Shown: positions 15,838-23,861, counted from the stretch's first letter. The stretch is 25,814 nt of DNA from JAWUWD01 sp034112085 (GCA_034112085.1 JAWUWD010000136.1:1-25814), one strand, 5' to 3'. Program-made: numbers and translations. Notes: generated by a model from the sequence alone, not told the origin.

Positions 15838-16323
15838 ATGATTGATATCAAACAAGAGCCTTATCTCCCTTTAAGTTTCCGTATAGGAGGATATATCATC
15901 ATAATCTTCGGATTACTTCGGATAGTGAGTACAATCGCTGTCAATTTCAATCTTATGGCGGTGCTGTTAGGCGCAGCGTTGATCTTGATCGGTTCAATTC
16001 TGATTACAACACATTACCGATTGGAAATTAACCTCACCAATAAAACATATACTCAACATACATGGCTATTATCTGTAAAATTAGGAAGCCCTGAGAACTT
16101 TGATTTTGTTGATAAGATTTATGTAAATCAGGTGAAAGAGAGTACTGGATATTCTTCTCATGGTGGTAAGAGGTACGAGTCAAAAGATATTCTTTATAAA
16201 GCCTTTATGAAAATGGACGATGGAGAGAAAGTTCACATTGATAGTGATAAAAATGAGGAAGAACTCAATAAAAGAGTGAATAAAATTATCGCCCTTTTGG
16301 GTGATCTATATAAACCTGAATAA
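15838..16323 (+). CDS. Membrane protein of unknown function, 161 residues
   Basis: Start taken at the ATG at 15838 (MIDIKQEPYLPLSFRIGGYI). The open frame runs 24 codons upstream but overlaps the sua5-side intergenic region. Two hydrophobic helices at about residues 16-32 and 38-58 (AVLLGAALILIGSILI) are followed by a soluble domain of about 100 residues with beta-rich then helical character. That arrangement resembles small PH-like membrane-anchored proteins, but I do not recognise the family. A 53-residue membrane protein begins 8 bases downstream, then pepE, making a three-gene unit likely. Confidence 0.7.
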   Translation: MIDIKQEPYLPLSFRIGGYIIIIFGLLRIVSTIAVNFNLMAVLLGAALILIGSILITTHYRLEINLTNKTYTQHTWLLSVKLGSPENFDFVDKIYVNQVKESTGYSSHGGKRYESKDILYKAFMKMDDGEKVHIDSDKNEEELNKRVNKIIALLGDLYKPE

Positions 16324-16331
16324 AATAGAAA

Positions 16332-16493
16332 ATGAATAATAAGACAAGAAATTTAATCAAGCTAGTAGCCGTGATTATAGTAATAGTTATGGTATTGATT
16401 CATATCGGAACCATTTCAATTCCTGCATTGAATCCATATAAATTTTGGCTGATGGTGGTGTCATTTGGTATGATAATAATCAGTTCTAAATAA
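16332..16493 (+). CDS. Very small membrane protein, 53 residues
   Basis: ATG at 16332 to TAA at 16491-16493. After a basic start (MNNKTRNLIK) comes one strong helix (LVAVIIVIVMVLIHIG) and a second hydrophobic stretch (FWLMVVSFGMIII) near the C-terminus. It fills the gap between the 161-residue membrane protein (8 bases upstream) and pepE (5 bases downstream) almost exactly. That spacing is the best argument that it is a real, co-transcribed gene. Family not recognised. Confidence 0.6.
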   Translation: MNNKTRNLIKLVAVIIVIVMVLIHIGTISIPALNPYKFWLMVVSFGMIIISSK

Positions 16494-16498
16494 TATTT

Positions 16499-17209
16499 AT
16501 GCCTAGATTATTATTGCTCAGTAACTCGACCAACTATGGTGAGACATATCTTGAATATCCTCAACCTGCCATCAAATCATTTTTAGGAGAAAATGTCAAA
16601 GAAGTATTGTTTATACCTTACGCTGGAGTAGGATTTAGTTATGATGAATATACTTCAAAGGTAGCAGCGCCTTTTCAAGAAATGGGATACGGGCTTAGAG
16701 GGATTCAAACTACTGATGATCCTCAAAAGGCCATTGAAAATGCAGAGGTAGTTGCAGTCGGTGGGGGCAATACTTTTGCCTTGCTCAACTTGTTATATGA
16801 AAATGATTTATTAGGGGCGATCCAGGGTCGTGTTGCAGGAGGTATGCCATTCATGGGATGGAGTGCAGGGAGCAATATCGCTGGACCAAGTATCAGAACT
16901 ACCAACGATATGCCAATCATTGAACCGCCTTCATTTGAAGCACTCAATTTGATTCCTTTCCAGATCAATCCACATTATACAGAGGCTACTTTACCCAATC
17001 ATGGAGGTGAGACCAGAAAAGATAGAATCAACGAGTTTATAGCAATTAATCCCAACATGAGGGTGGTAGGTGTTCCAGAAGGTAACTTAATCGAAGTGAT
17101 CGATGATCAAGTACGATTAGTTGGGACTGATATTGTCAAGGTATTTGAGCAGGGTGTTGATATTAAGACTTTTACGAGTGTTGATGACCTTTCTTTTCTT
17201 CTAGTTTAG
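16499..17209 (+). CDS. pepE: Dipeptidase E (alpha-aspartyl dipeptidase)
   Basis: Cytoplasmic serine peptidase of family S51 that splits dipeptides with N-terminal aspartate. 236 residues, close to the enteric enzyme (about 229). The nucleophile is S122 in MGWSAGSNIAGP; D137 (TTNDMPI) and H159 (INPHYTEA) match the other catalytic residues in order and spacing. AVGGGNTFALL precedes them. The ATG at 16499 lies 5 bases after a small membrane protein gene. Its stop overlaps the stop of the converging gene by 3 bases, so no terminator is visible between them. Confidence 0.92.
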   Translation: MPRLLLLSNSTNYGETYLEYPQPAIKSFLGENVKEVLFIPYAGVGFSYDEYTSKVAAPFQEMGYGLRGIQTTDDPQKAIENAEVVAVGGGNTFALLNLLYENDLLGAIQGRVAGGMPFMGWSAGSNIAGPSIRTTNDMPIIEPPSFEALNLIPFQINPHYTEATLPNHGGETRKDRINEFIAINPNMRVVGVPEGNLIEVIDDQVRLVGTDIVKVFEQGVDIKTFTSVDDLSFLLV

Positions 17210-18096
17210 TCTTTATCGGGAAACCGAATAAACAGACCTAACTTGATCAATAGTGGATTGGATATGCTTCCGATCTCCTCTAGCTGGTCTTCAACTTGCC
17301 AGCTGAGTTTACGGCTGTACGATTGACCTATTCCTAACTCTGTCCATAAAACACCAGATAATCTGATTTCAGCATTAATAGATAGTTCATTGGTATTGAG
17401 TTTCAGGGCTTCTGTGTTATACCAATAACTTCGAGATTGGAGCTTGTTCTGAATAGTGAAGTGAACGTTTTCTGAATAAAGATATCTTGCGCTGACATCT
17501 ATGGGGATCAATGCATCTAGTACCCATTTATCTTTACTGTAGATGATGTGAGCTAGTGGGACGAGCTGTGAGTCACCGAAGTTCGTCAAGTAGAGTATGC
17601 CAATGCCTGTTGATAAATTAGGTTTCCACTTTCTGCCAAACTGAATTATCTGAGAAAACTTATGAGTATTCTTGTCTTTGAAATCAATCCTGGAGGCATA
17701 GCTACCCCAAGCAGATAGTGATCGCCAATAATAATCTTTACCAATGCTACCTGTATTGAAAAACTGAAACCAGATTACGTCATTGCTAGATTCAATCTCT
17801 TGTGGTCGCTGGTCGTCATACTGATCACTAGCAAATCCAACTCCAAGAGAGATTAATAGCCCTTTTCTATTGGCAATGGGTATCGGAAAACCTTGGATAC
17901 GATGATAGCTATGTTGATAAGATTGCTCTAGTAGTTTCTCCTTTTGAAAAGGAATAACATTTTCAAAGGTGAAGCTTTTAAATACAGGTTGATTTTTAAC
18001 CAACATTTTTGGTCGATAAATCTCGATTTGCCCTAAAGCTGGATTAATACTAAACCATAGAAAAGATGCTAGGGCTATTCTCGTTATTATAGTCAA
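17206..18096 (-). CDS. Exported protein, probable outer-membrane beta-barrel
   Basis: 296 residues. The only workable start is TTG at 18096, giving a signal peptide (MTIITRIALASFLWFSINPA) with cleavage near ALGQ. The mature part reads like a small barrel: GLLISLGVGFASDQYDD, QFGRKWKPNLSTGIGILYL, NAEIRLSGVLWTELGIGQSY and a final LGLFIRFPDK strand ending in a charged tip. It resembles DUF6268-type Bacteroidota proteins, but this assignment is tentative. It begins two codons after the TAG of the TPR gene and in the same frame, so it is probably translated by re-initiation. Confidence 0.65.
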   Translation of the reverse strand: MTIITRIALASFLWFSINPALGQIEIYRPKMLVKNQPVFKSFTFENVIPFQKEKLLEQSYQHSYHRIQGFPIPIANRKGLLISLGVGFASDQYDDQRPQEIESSNDVIWFQFFNTGSIGKDYYWRSLSAWGSYASRIDFKDKNTHKFSQIIQFGRKWKPNLSTGIGILYLTNFGDSQLVPLAHIIYSKDKWVLDALIPIDVSARYLYSENVHFTIQNKLQSRSYWYNTEALKLNTNELSINAEIRLSGVLWTELGIGQSYSRKLSWQVEDQLEEIGSISNPLLIKLGLFIRFPDKD

Positions 18097-18099
18097 GTT

Positions 18100-19254
18100 C
18101 TATTTCTTTCTTTTTTTTCTCAATGAGATAAAGATGAATAACGAAGCAAGGAGCAGCATAGATCCCATTATAAACACCAAAATGTAAGTCTTATTGTTCT
18201 TATCCTCAAGCTGAGAAATGGCATTTTCTTTCTTGGCTATTTCTATTTCTTTTTCATGCTGCTGAAGTTCAAAGGCAACTTCAATTCTAGCTAATTTGCG
18301 ACTACTTTCTTCGTTATATAAGAGGTCTTTAGTTTGATCATATAGTAGTCTAGCTTGATAGGCTTCATTTACTCTGTTTTGCTCATAGTAGGTTTCTGAC
18401 AATGCTTTATAGATATCCTTTAGTAAGGTTTGGGCATTGATTTCATGAGCGAGATTTAGAGCCAAATTCTCATGTCTTTCAGCTTCAGCGTATGATTTTT
18501 TATTGTGATATGCAACTCCGATATTGTTGTGAGCATAAGCTTGGCCAAATTTATTATTCTTCTCTTTCTCAATGAGCAATGATAACGAATAGTAGTCTAT
18601 GGCTTTGTCGAATTCTCCACGATAGAAATAGATATTTCCAAGACTATTGAGCGGGTCAAATGCTTCACTTTTCTGACCTAATTCTTCATATAAATCAACC
18701 GCCTGAGTGAAATATTTGAGCGCATTATCCTGATTTCCCATAGCAAGGTAGGCATTGCCCATGTTGTTAAGAACACCAATCAGTAGATGTTTTTCGTCAG
18801 CGTCTTTCAGAATAAGATAGGCATCAGTAAAATATTCAATTGCTTTATTATGATCCTTTTTTAAGGAATAGATATTTCCAATATTGGCTTTGGTCAGGGC
18901 AATATTATTAGTGTTTTGAATTAGTTCGTTGATCTCTAGTGACTTTATATAGTAGTCAAGTGCCTTATCGAAAATTCCTTGATTTTTGTACAGCACGCCA
19001 AGATTGTTGTAACATGAAGCTATTCCTCTCTTATAGTTAAGCTTGATAGACAGATCTAGTGCCTCGCGGGTATGATCTAGTGCTTTTTGAGGATCACTGT
19101 TGATGAGTGTTTTCGATAACTCATTGAGTGTGTTGACTCTTACCTCTGCTCTAGCAGTGTCTAGCACATTATAAAGACTGTCGTTGATGTCGTTGGCTTG
19201 TGCCAACTGTACACAAGTAAATAGGAAACAAAGTAGGAAACCGAACCTTTTCAT
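18100..19254 (-). CDS. TPR-repeat membrane protein without an output domain
   Basis: 384 residues. A signal peptide (MKRFGFLLCFLFTCVQLAQA) is followed by about seven tetratricopeptide repeats covering residues 45-310; typical units include NNLGVLYKNQGIFDKALDYY and NNMGNAYLAMGNQDNALKYF. A charged coiled-coil-like stretch (about 315-355) and one membrane helix (about 357-377) follow, then the tail RKKRKK. Bacteroidota often have this layout followed by a histidine kinase or LuxR-type domain, but here the stop comes directly after the helix and no remnant of such a domain follows. Presumably a periplasmic protein-interaction module. A 16-base inverted repeat ends 3 bases before its ATG. Confidence 0.8.
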   Translation of the reverse strand: MKRFGFLLCFLFTCVQLAQANDINDSLYNVLDTARAEVRVNTLNELSKTLINSDPQKALDHTREALDLSIKLNYKRGIASCYNNLGVLYKNQGIFDKALDYYIKSLEINELIQNTNNIALTKANIGNIYSLKKDHNKAIEYFTDAYLILKDADEKHLLIGVLNNMGNAYLAMGNQDNALKYFTQAVDLYEELGQKSEAFDPLNSLGNIYFYRGEFDKAIDYYSLSLLIEKEKNNKFGQAYAHNNIGVAYHNKKSYAEAERHENLALNLAHEINAQTLLKDIYKALSETYYEQNRVNEAYQARLLYDQTKDLLYNEESSRKLARIEVAFELQQHEKEIEIAKKENAISQLEDKNNKTYILVFIMGSMLLLASLFIFISLRKKRKK

Positions 19255-19257
19255 AAA

Positions 19258-19308
19258 ATTATTGGTAATTAATACTAAATATTAAAATTAGCATTAATTA
19301 CCAATAAT
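19258..19308 (-). promoter_or_regulatory. Perfect 16-bp inverted repeat at the TPR gene start
   Basis: ATTATTGGTAATTAAT (19258-19273) and ATTAATTACCAATAAT (19293-19308) are exact inverted copies around a 19-base spacer, and CTAA/TTAG inside adds four more pairs. On the minus strand the stem runs into TTTT and then the ATG of the TPR gene. It lies 30 bases after the ABC permease stop. It could be the terminator of the ABC operon, an operator, or a translation-control hairpin. Confidence 0.65.
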
Positions 19309-19338
19309 CAATGTTTCTAGCTGATAATTAGGTAGTTA

Positions 19339-20145
19339 CTAGATGTCGCTTTTTTGAAGTTTTGCATATATCGCATAGATGAATAATACGATGTAAATCA
19401 TTACTACTCCGACAAACGTCATGCTCACATTCTCTTGTATTTCCATAAACGCATATTTGGTAAATGGAATGGTGACCAAATTATTAATGGCGTGAAGCGG
19501 GAAATATTGAATAATACCACTTAATGCTGATGGTAAATTTGCAGTGATCGTATATTCTATGGGCATCGATAGTGCAAGAAGAGCAATGGTGAGCCCAGAT
19601 CTCTTGACCAACACTGTTAATAAAAAGGCAAAAATGCTGTAGGCTAATATGTCCAAGAAGTAAGCAAAAAGGAATTCTATTCCATAAAACACATCACCCA
19701 TTGTATATTCAGGAGTATATATCAATCCTGTAAATATTCCTGTCAAGAAAACCAAAGAAGTAGATCCTAGGCATAATACGAGTATCGTCAAGAGCTTTGA
19801 CTTGATGAAGTCGAAGCGACTGAGTCCATCGATTACATTTTGGCGAATAGTCTTATAGGAAAACTCATTAGACACCGTAATGATAATTAAGATGGCCAGA
19901 AATACTTTGAGGTAAATGAAAACGTAAGTAATGTTATGCCAGATATCCGGGAAGTGTAATACCGGTACCTTCATAAGGTCTATGTTTCCGTCAAATACTT
20001 CCGCCCCTTTTTTATTGAGCCATCTGAGAAATTCCATGACAGATGTCGGGATAGACAAGATGAGCAATGCATATAATCCACTCATCACCCAAAAGGTATT
20101 GTAGTTAACGAGTTTTAATAGATCTATTTTTAATAATCTGATCAT
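19339..20145 (-). CDS. ABC transporter permease (ABC-2 type)
   Basis: 268-residue inner-membrane subunit with about six hydrophobic helices. The short basic N-terminus (MIRLLKIDLLKLVNYNTFWV) runs into the first helix, and a periplasmic loop (about residues 38-70) precedes the second. The helix order and the FSYKTIRQNVIDGLSRFDFIKSK-like cytoplasmic stretch after helix two (written here only in part) are typical of ABC-2 export permeases. Its start is 9 bases after the ATPase stop, so the two are one transporter. The cargo is unknown; the DUF4252 gene upstream in the same unit is the only hint. Confidence 0.85.
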   Translation of the reverse strand: MIRLLKIDLLKLVNYNTFWVMSGLYALLILSIPTSVMEFLRWLNKKGAEVFDGNIDLMKVPVLHFPDIWHNITYVFIYLKVFLAILIIITVSNEFSYKTIRQNVIDGLSRFDFIKSKLLTILVLCLGSTSLVFLTGIFTGLIYTPEYTMGDVFYGIEFLFAYFLDILAYSIFAFLLTVLVKRSGLTIALLALSMPIEYTITANLPSALSGIIQYFPLHAINNLVTIPFTKYAFMEIQENVSMTFVGVVMIYIVLFIYAIYAKLQKSDI

Positions 20146-20154
20146 GTTGAATTC

Positions 20155-21048
20155 TTAAGAGTTAGCTTCTTCCAAAATTTCTAAAAACTTTCTTTCCAGA
20201 CTCTTCTTTTTAGGAAGAAGATAATTGGCAGTGACATTTTGATCTGATAAGTACTTATTAAGTGTTGTACTATTGTGACCATCATGAAGGCTCACTTCCC
20301 AACGATTGTTTTCAAAACGCATTTTTTTCATTCCTTCGAATGCTTTCAGGACCTCTTCGAGTTCTACATCAGCATTGACTTCCACGATTTCTTCTCCTTT
20401 GGAGACGTCTTCTACTAGTCCATTATGGATCAATATTCCTCGTTGTAATACCGCAAAGTGTGTGCACACTTTCTGGACTTCATCGAGCAAGTGACTTGCC
20501 AATATTATGGTCTTGCCATCTCTGGCGATACTAATGATCAAATCACGTATATCTGCAATACCTTGAGGGTCTAGACCATTGGTTGGTTCATCAAGTATCA
20601 TGACTTCAGGATCACATAGTAGGGCAGAGGCAATAGAAAGTCTCTGTTTCATTCCAAGTGAATATGTTCTGAATTTGTCGTCTTTCCTCTCCAATAGACC
20701 AACTTTGTCAAGAACCTTATCAATGTTTTCTTCGGAAACTTCTTTAATCTGAGCAACTATTTTAAGATTTTTCGAAGCAGTCAAATAAGGGTAGAAAATT
20801 GGCGTTTCCAAAATAGCACCAATTTTCTTTCTCACATCACTAGAGCCAGACTGTCCGAACCATTGGAAGTCTCCACTGGTTTTATTAATCACATCTAGAA
20901 TCATCCCCAAGGTGGTTGTTTTACCACTGCCATTGGGTCCGAGTATTCCAAAGACCTCTCCTTTATTAATGCTAAGTGTTAAGTTTTTAACTGCTTGTAC
21001 ACGACCATAATTCTTGGTCAGGTTATTAATTGCTAATACTGCTTCCAA
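20155..21048 (-). CDS. ABC transporter ATP-binding subunit
   Basis: 297-residue ATPase of the ABC-2 export type (CcmA/DrrA-like). Walker A is GPNGSGKT at 37-44. The signature loop is the YSLGMKQRLSIA variant at 129-140. Walker B is VMILDEPTNGLDPQG at 149-163, and the switch histidine is H186 in ILASHLLDE. The last 80 residues form the family's C-terminal extension (EVNADVELEEVLKAFEGM). It starts 11 bases after the upstream DUF4252 gene and is followed by the permease after 9 bases, forming a three-gene unit. Confidence 0.93.
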   Translation of the reverse strand: MEAVLAINNLTKNYGRVQAVKNLTLSINKGEVFGILGPNGSGKTTTLGMILDVINKTSGDFQWFGQSGSSDVRKKIGAILETPIFYPYLTASKNLKIVAQIKEVSEENIDKVLDKVGLLERKDDKFRTYSLGMKQRLSIASALLCDPEVMILDEPTNGLDPQGIADIRDLIISIARDGKTIILASHLLDEVQKVCTHFAVLQRGILIHNGLVEDVSKGEEIVEVNADVELEEVLKAFEGMKKMRFENNRWEVSLHDGHNSTTLNKYLSDQNVTANYLLPKKKSLERKFLEILEEANS

Positions 21049-21059
21049 TTGATTGTGAT

Positions 21060-21551
21060 TTAGTCGAAACTGATATTTGATTTTGAAAAATTCTCTGCAT
21101 ACTTCGCTAGTTCTGCTATTTTGGCAAGAGGCACGCTTCCTTTGATGTCAAGGATAATAAGGTTAGACGCCTCATTGAGTAAAACAACAATCCCTTCGGT
21201 GTCTCCACCATCTTCTTTGATATAGGCATTGATTTTCATCTCCTTTTGCTTGAGTGTCATGAGTTCTTCAAAGTCCTCACCTCTGTAGTCACTTACTAGT
21301 TCTTTGTATTGTTCTTTTGAGAATGAAAATTTCTCTTTGTCTATTCTCAAGAGTTTCATTTTATCTATGTCTTTGATCAACTCTTCAAACTCTTTACTAT
21401 CCTGTATGTTGAGCATATTGAGTGTGCTTTTATAGAAAAACATGACAAAGGCATCGTCATATTTTTTATGCCATTTCTGTATAGTTTCGCTCTGTCCGAA
21501 AGATGCCAATGGGCTGGCAAGGATGAGTAGTATGAATATGAAATTTCGCAT
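21060..21551 (-). CDS. DUF4252 exported protein, copy 1 (with the ABC genes)
   Basis: 163 residues from the ATG at 21551 (MRNFIFILLILASPLASFGQ), which makes a proper signal peptide; a start 16 codons earlier would add a second hydrophobic run. The mature part shares its layout with the two paralogues upstream: a KYDDAF start, an acidic middle, FEELMTLKQKE and ILDIKGSVPLAKIAELA near the end. DUF4252 is a Bacteroidota family of unknown function. There is no lipobox cysteine; cleavage before Gln by signal peptidase I is expected. It is separated from copy 2 by a strong terminator and grouped tightly with the ABC ATPase (11 bases). Confidence 0.75.
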   Translation of the reverse strand: MRNFIFILLILASPLASFGQSETIQKWHKKYDDAFVMFFYKSTLNMLNIQDSKEFEELIKDIDKMKLLRIDKEKFSFSKEQYKELVSDYRGEDFEELMTLKQKEMKINAYIKEDGGDTEGIVVLLNEASNLIILDIKGSVPLAKIAELAKYAENFSKSNISFD

Positions 21552-21642
21552 AATTGATTTGATTAAGAATATTAAAAGTAACGATTTTTTCAAATACAAA
21601 GTGATGAATCAGGTTCAGCGGTGATCGTAAGACCTGAGTGAA

Positions 21643-21679
21643 TAAAAACTAACATCCATTTCTTCAAATGGATGTTAGT
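21643..21679 (-). terminator. Strong intrinsic terminator after DUF4252 copy 2
   Basis: On the minus strand ACTAACATCCATTT (21679-21666), loop GAAG, AAATGGATGTTAGT (21661-21648): a perfect 14-base-pair stem running into TTTTATT. It lies 28 bases after the stop of copy 2 and ends the sigma-factor unit, separating it from the DUF4252-ABC unit. Confidence 0.9.
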
Positions 21680-21706
21680 AATTGAGACGTGATGGTAGGT
21701 GTTAGA

Positions 21707-22210
21707 TTATTTCCAGTTGTCTCTGTGGCTAGCGATATAAGCCAAATCTTTCATTTTCAACACACCATCAATATTGATCAATACGAATTCGTTTTTCTCT
21801 TCGACCAATACCAGCATATTGCGTACTTCATCTTCGTTACCTTGAGAGTAAATCACTACTGTCTCTCTGCCTTCTTTCATATTCATCAATTCCTCGTAAG
21901 ATTCTTTCTGAATACTAGCCTTGAGTGCCTTGATCTCTTCTTCTTCAAGACCAGTTTCGTATTTAGGCAATGATAGGATCTGCATCGATTTGATGCCATC
22001 AGCCATTTTGGATAGTGCTTGTGCATCTTCATCGTCTGAGTAGTCAGCTATACTTCCGATGAGCTTAAAGATGTTGCCCTGCAGGGTAACTACTGTTGCG
22101 TCACGATCATCCTTGTATTTATTCTTGAATGATTCTACTGATTTGCTCTGTCCGATGGCAAATGTTGATACTAATACTAGTGCTGCGAGTAATGTTGTTG
22201 TCTTTTTCAT
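21707..22210 (-). CDS. DUF4252 exported protein, copy 2
   Basis: 167 residues with a clear signal peptide (MKKTTTLLAALVLVSTFAIG, cut before QSKSVE). The mature protein is strongly acidic in the middle (DYSDDEDAQAL, LEEEEIKAL) and carries the shared YEELMNMKEGRE and VLINIDGVLKMKDLAYI segments. It is the last gene of the sigma-factor unit: 94 bases after copy 3 and directly before a 14-base-pair terminator. Function unknown. Co-location with a sigma/anti-sigma pair suggests it is a target of that sigma factor or modulates it. Confidence 0.8.
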   Translation of the reverse strand: MKKTTTLLAALVLVSTFAIGQSKSVESFKNKYKDDRDATVVTLQGNIFKLIGSIADYSDDEDAQALSKMADGIKSMQILSLPKYETGLEEEEIKALKASIQKESYEELMNMKEGRETVVIYSQGNEDEVRNMLVLVEEKNEFVLINIDGVLKMKDLAYIASHRDNWK

Positions 22211-22304
22211 TTTGAGTTTGTTAAGTGTTCTGAGTTTAAAATTTTGTACTTGGTTTATGGTGTTTGGTGTGTAGATTCTGAGATCTAGCCTCTAAGAGCT
22301 AATA

Positions 22305-22823
22305 TTAATTCCCTTTTAGTTTTTCAAGGTTTTGGAGGCCATCAATATTCATTTTGCTTGATAGCTTTGAAATTTGCTTGAGGTCAATATCACCCACTAT
22401 GCTCATGATATAGAATTCGTTATCTCCACCACCGATCATCAGCAGTTCTGAGATGATGTTTCCTTTTTCTTTGATCATGAATTTCATATCAGTGTCTCCA
22501 TCTCTGATAGACATCAATTCATCAAATTCTGCTTTAGGCAGTTTAGAGAATGCTTCTTTATAGAGTGCTTTGCCATTAGTTGCATTATCTTTTACCAGGA
22601 TCTTGAGTCCAGAGATTTTGCTGATGGCATCGAGTACTTCTTGATCTTCATCATCATTAACTTCCATATCTGTGAATAATCCAAACATTCTACTAGTGAT
22701 ATTCACTTGAGTGAAGTCTTCGTCATCTTGATATTTTTCAAAAAATCTGCTGATAGCATCATCTTGCGCCTGGGCGGTGATGGATGCGAATATAATTCCA
22801 ATTATGATTAGTGACTTTTTCAT
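22305..22823 (-). CDS. DUF4252 exported protein, copy 3 (next to the anti-sigma gene)
   Basis: 172 residues with a signal peptide (MKKSLIIIGIIFASITAQAQ). Mature part: FFEKYQDDEDFTQVNITSRM, an acidic VNDDEDQEVLDAI segment, KAEFDELMSIRDGDTDMKF and YIMSIVGDIDLKQISKLSSK. These align by eye with copies 1 and 2, though identity is low and the copies have clearly diverged. It starts 20 bases after the stop of the putative anti-sigma gene, so it belongs to the sigma operon. No lipobox cysteine. Confidence 0.8.
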   Translation of the reverse strand: MKKSLIIIGIIFASITAQAQDDAISRFFEKYQDDEDFTQVNITSRMFGLFTDMEVNDDEDQEVLDAISKISGLKILVKDNATNGKALYKEAFSKLPKAEFDELMSIRDGDTDMKFMIKEKGNIISELLMIGGGDNEFYIMSIVGDIDLKQISKLSSKMNIDGLQNLEKLKGN

Positions 22824-22843
22824 TTTATGAGTGTTTTTATGTC

Positions 22844-23362
22844 TTACAATTCGTTGTTGTTATTCTTTATTTTTTGTTCTGCCTGATGAAAATTGACAAT
22901 TTTTTGTGTCTGTTTTCTGCCTTTCCCAATATTCTTGGAGATCAGAAGCAAGGCTCTTTTAGTTTCTTCGAATGCATCTTCTGGACTTTGATAAGTATCA
23001 GCGAGTAGCACTTGCTCTTTTTGCTGATTCAGAAATCTTGTCAAGGCAAATGATGCCACTACCAAGATGACCAATACGGCTGCTACTTTTAGATAAGGTT
23101 CGTACCAAGTTTTCATAGTGACTTGCTTTCCTGCCTTGTTTGGTTCCAATGCTTGAAGTATCTCTTGGTCAAAAGATGCATCCAATGTTGGATTACTACT
23201 TTCTTCTTTCAAATACTTAAATAGTGGCGCATGTGGTAGCAAGTGCTCAGGGATTTCTTCCTGATTGAAGAAGTTCTTTATTTCGATTTCTTCTTCAATA
23301 CTGGTTTCACATGCCCAGTATTTCTCAAGCAGATGTTCTATATGTTTAGAGTCCATATGCAT
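22844..23362 (-). CDS. Single-pass membrane protein, probable anti-sigma factor
   Basis: 172 residues: a cytoplasmic acidic N-terminal region (about 1-88), one membrane helix at about 91-109 (LKVAAVLVILVVASFAL), and a basic C-terminal periplasmic part (LLISKNIGKGRKQTQKI). It has no HxxxCxxC zinc anti-sigma motif, so assignment rests on topology and position. It overlaps the end of the ECF sigma gene by 17 bases, the usual coupling of sigma/anti-sigma pairs. ATGs at 23362 and 23356 are both possible starts. Two DUF4252 genes follow on the same strand. Confidence 0.65.
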   Translation of the reverse strand: MHMDSKHIEHLLEKYWACETSIEEEIEIKNFFNQEEIPEHLLPHAPLFKYLKEESSNPTLDASFDQEILQALEPNKAGKQVTMKTWYEPYLKVAAVLVILVVASFALTRFLNQQKEQVLLADTYQSPEDAFEETKRALLLISKNIGKGRKQTQKIVNFHQAEQKIKNNNNEL

Positions 23363-23861
23363 TGACGTTTATAATGTTTTCCTTTAGAGATTTTCTAGCT
23401 CTAAAGAGGTTTACTTTTACTTGATTAAGGTCGATTCCTAATGCGTCACCGATCTCTTTGTATGACAGCCCTTCGATATCTCTGAGCTGTACGACTTGCT
23501 GTTGTTTCTCAGGCAGCTGCTTAATAAAATTTTTGATGGTTGTCATCATATCTTTCAGTTCTGTCAACTTTCCTGGGTGCGCCTCTTTCTGATCCTGCAC
23601 ATCAAAACCTTCTTTGAAACCATCAGTTGTCTGGTGTCTTTTGGATTTCAATTTATCAAGTGCCATGTTCTTAGTTACGCGCATACACCAAGCTTCTTTG
23701 TTATCTACTTCGTCCAATACAGCTTGATTCTTCCAAGCCCTAATCATTGTCTCTTGTACAATGTCCTTTGCTTCTTCCTCATCTGCTACCAGTCGATATG
23801 CAAACCGATAGAGTTTATTTTTCTGGGGAAGTATGTCCTGTTTGAATTCTTCTATGCTCAT
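23346..23861 (-). CDS. ECF-family RNA polymerase sigma factor
   Basis: 171 residues with the two ECF domains. Region 2 spans about 17-80, with LYRFAYRLVADEEEAKDIVQ and ETMIRAWKN contacting core polymerase and the -10 element. Region 4 spans about 105-160: LPEKQQQVVQLRDIEGLSYK, then EIGDALGIDLNQVKVNLFRA as the helix-turn-helix for the -35 element. Regions 1 and 3 are absent, as expected. The gene is followed by an overlapping membrane protein that probably holds it inactive. A TGTAAC-16-CGTC promoter match lies directly upstream, suggesting autoregulation. Confidence 0.93.
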   Translation of the reverse strand: MSIEEFKQDILPQKNKLYRFAYRLVADEEEAKDIVQETMIRAWKNQAVLDEVDNKEAWCMRVTKNMALDKLKSKRHQTTDGFKEGFDVQDQKEAHPGKLTELKDMMTTIKNFIKQLPEKQQQVVQLRDIEGLSYKEIGDALGIDLNQVKVNLFRARKSLKENIINVNAYGL

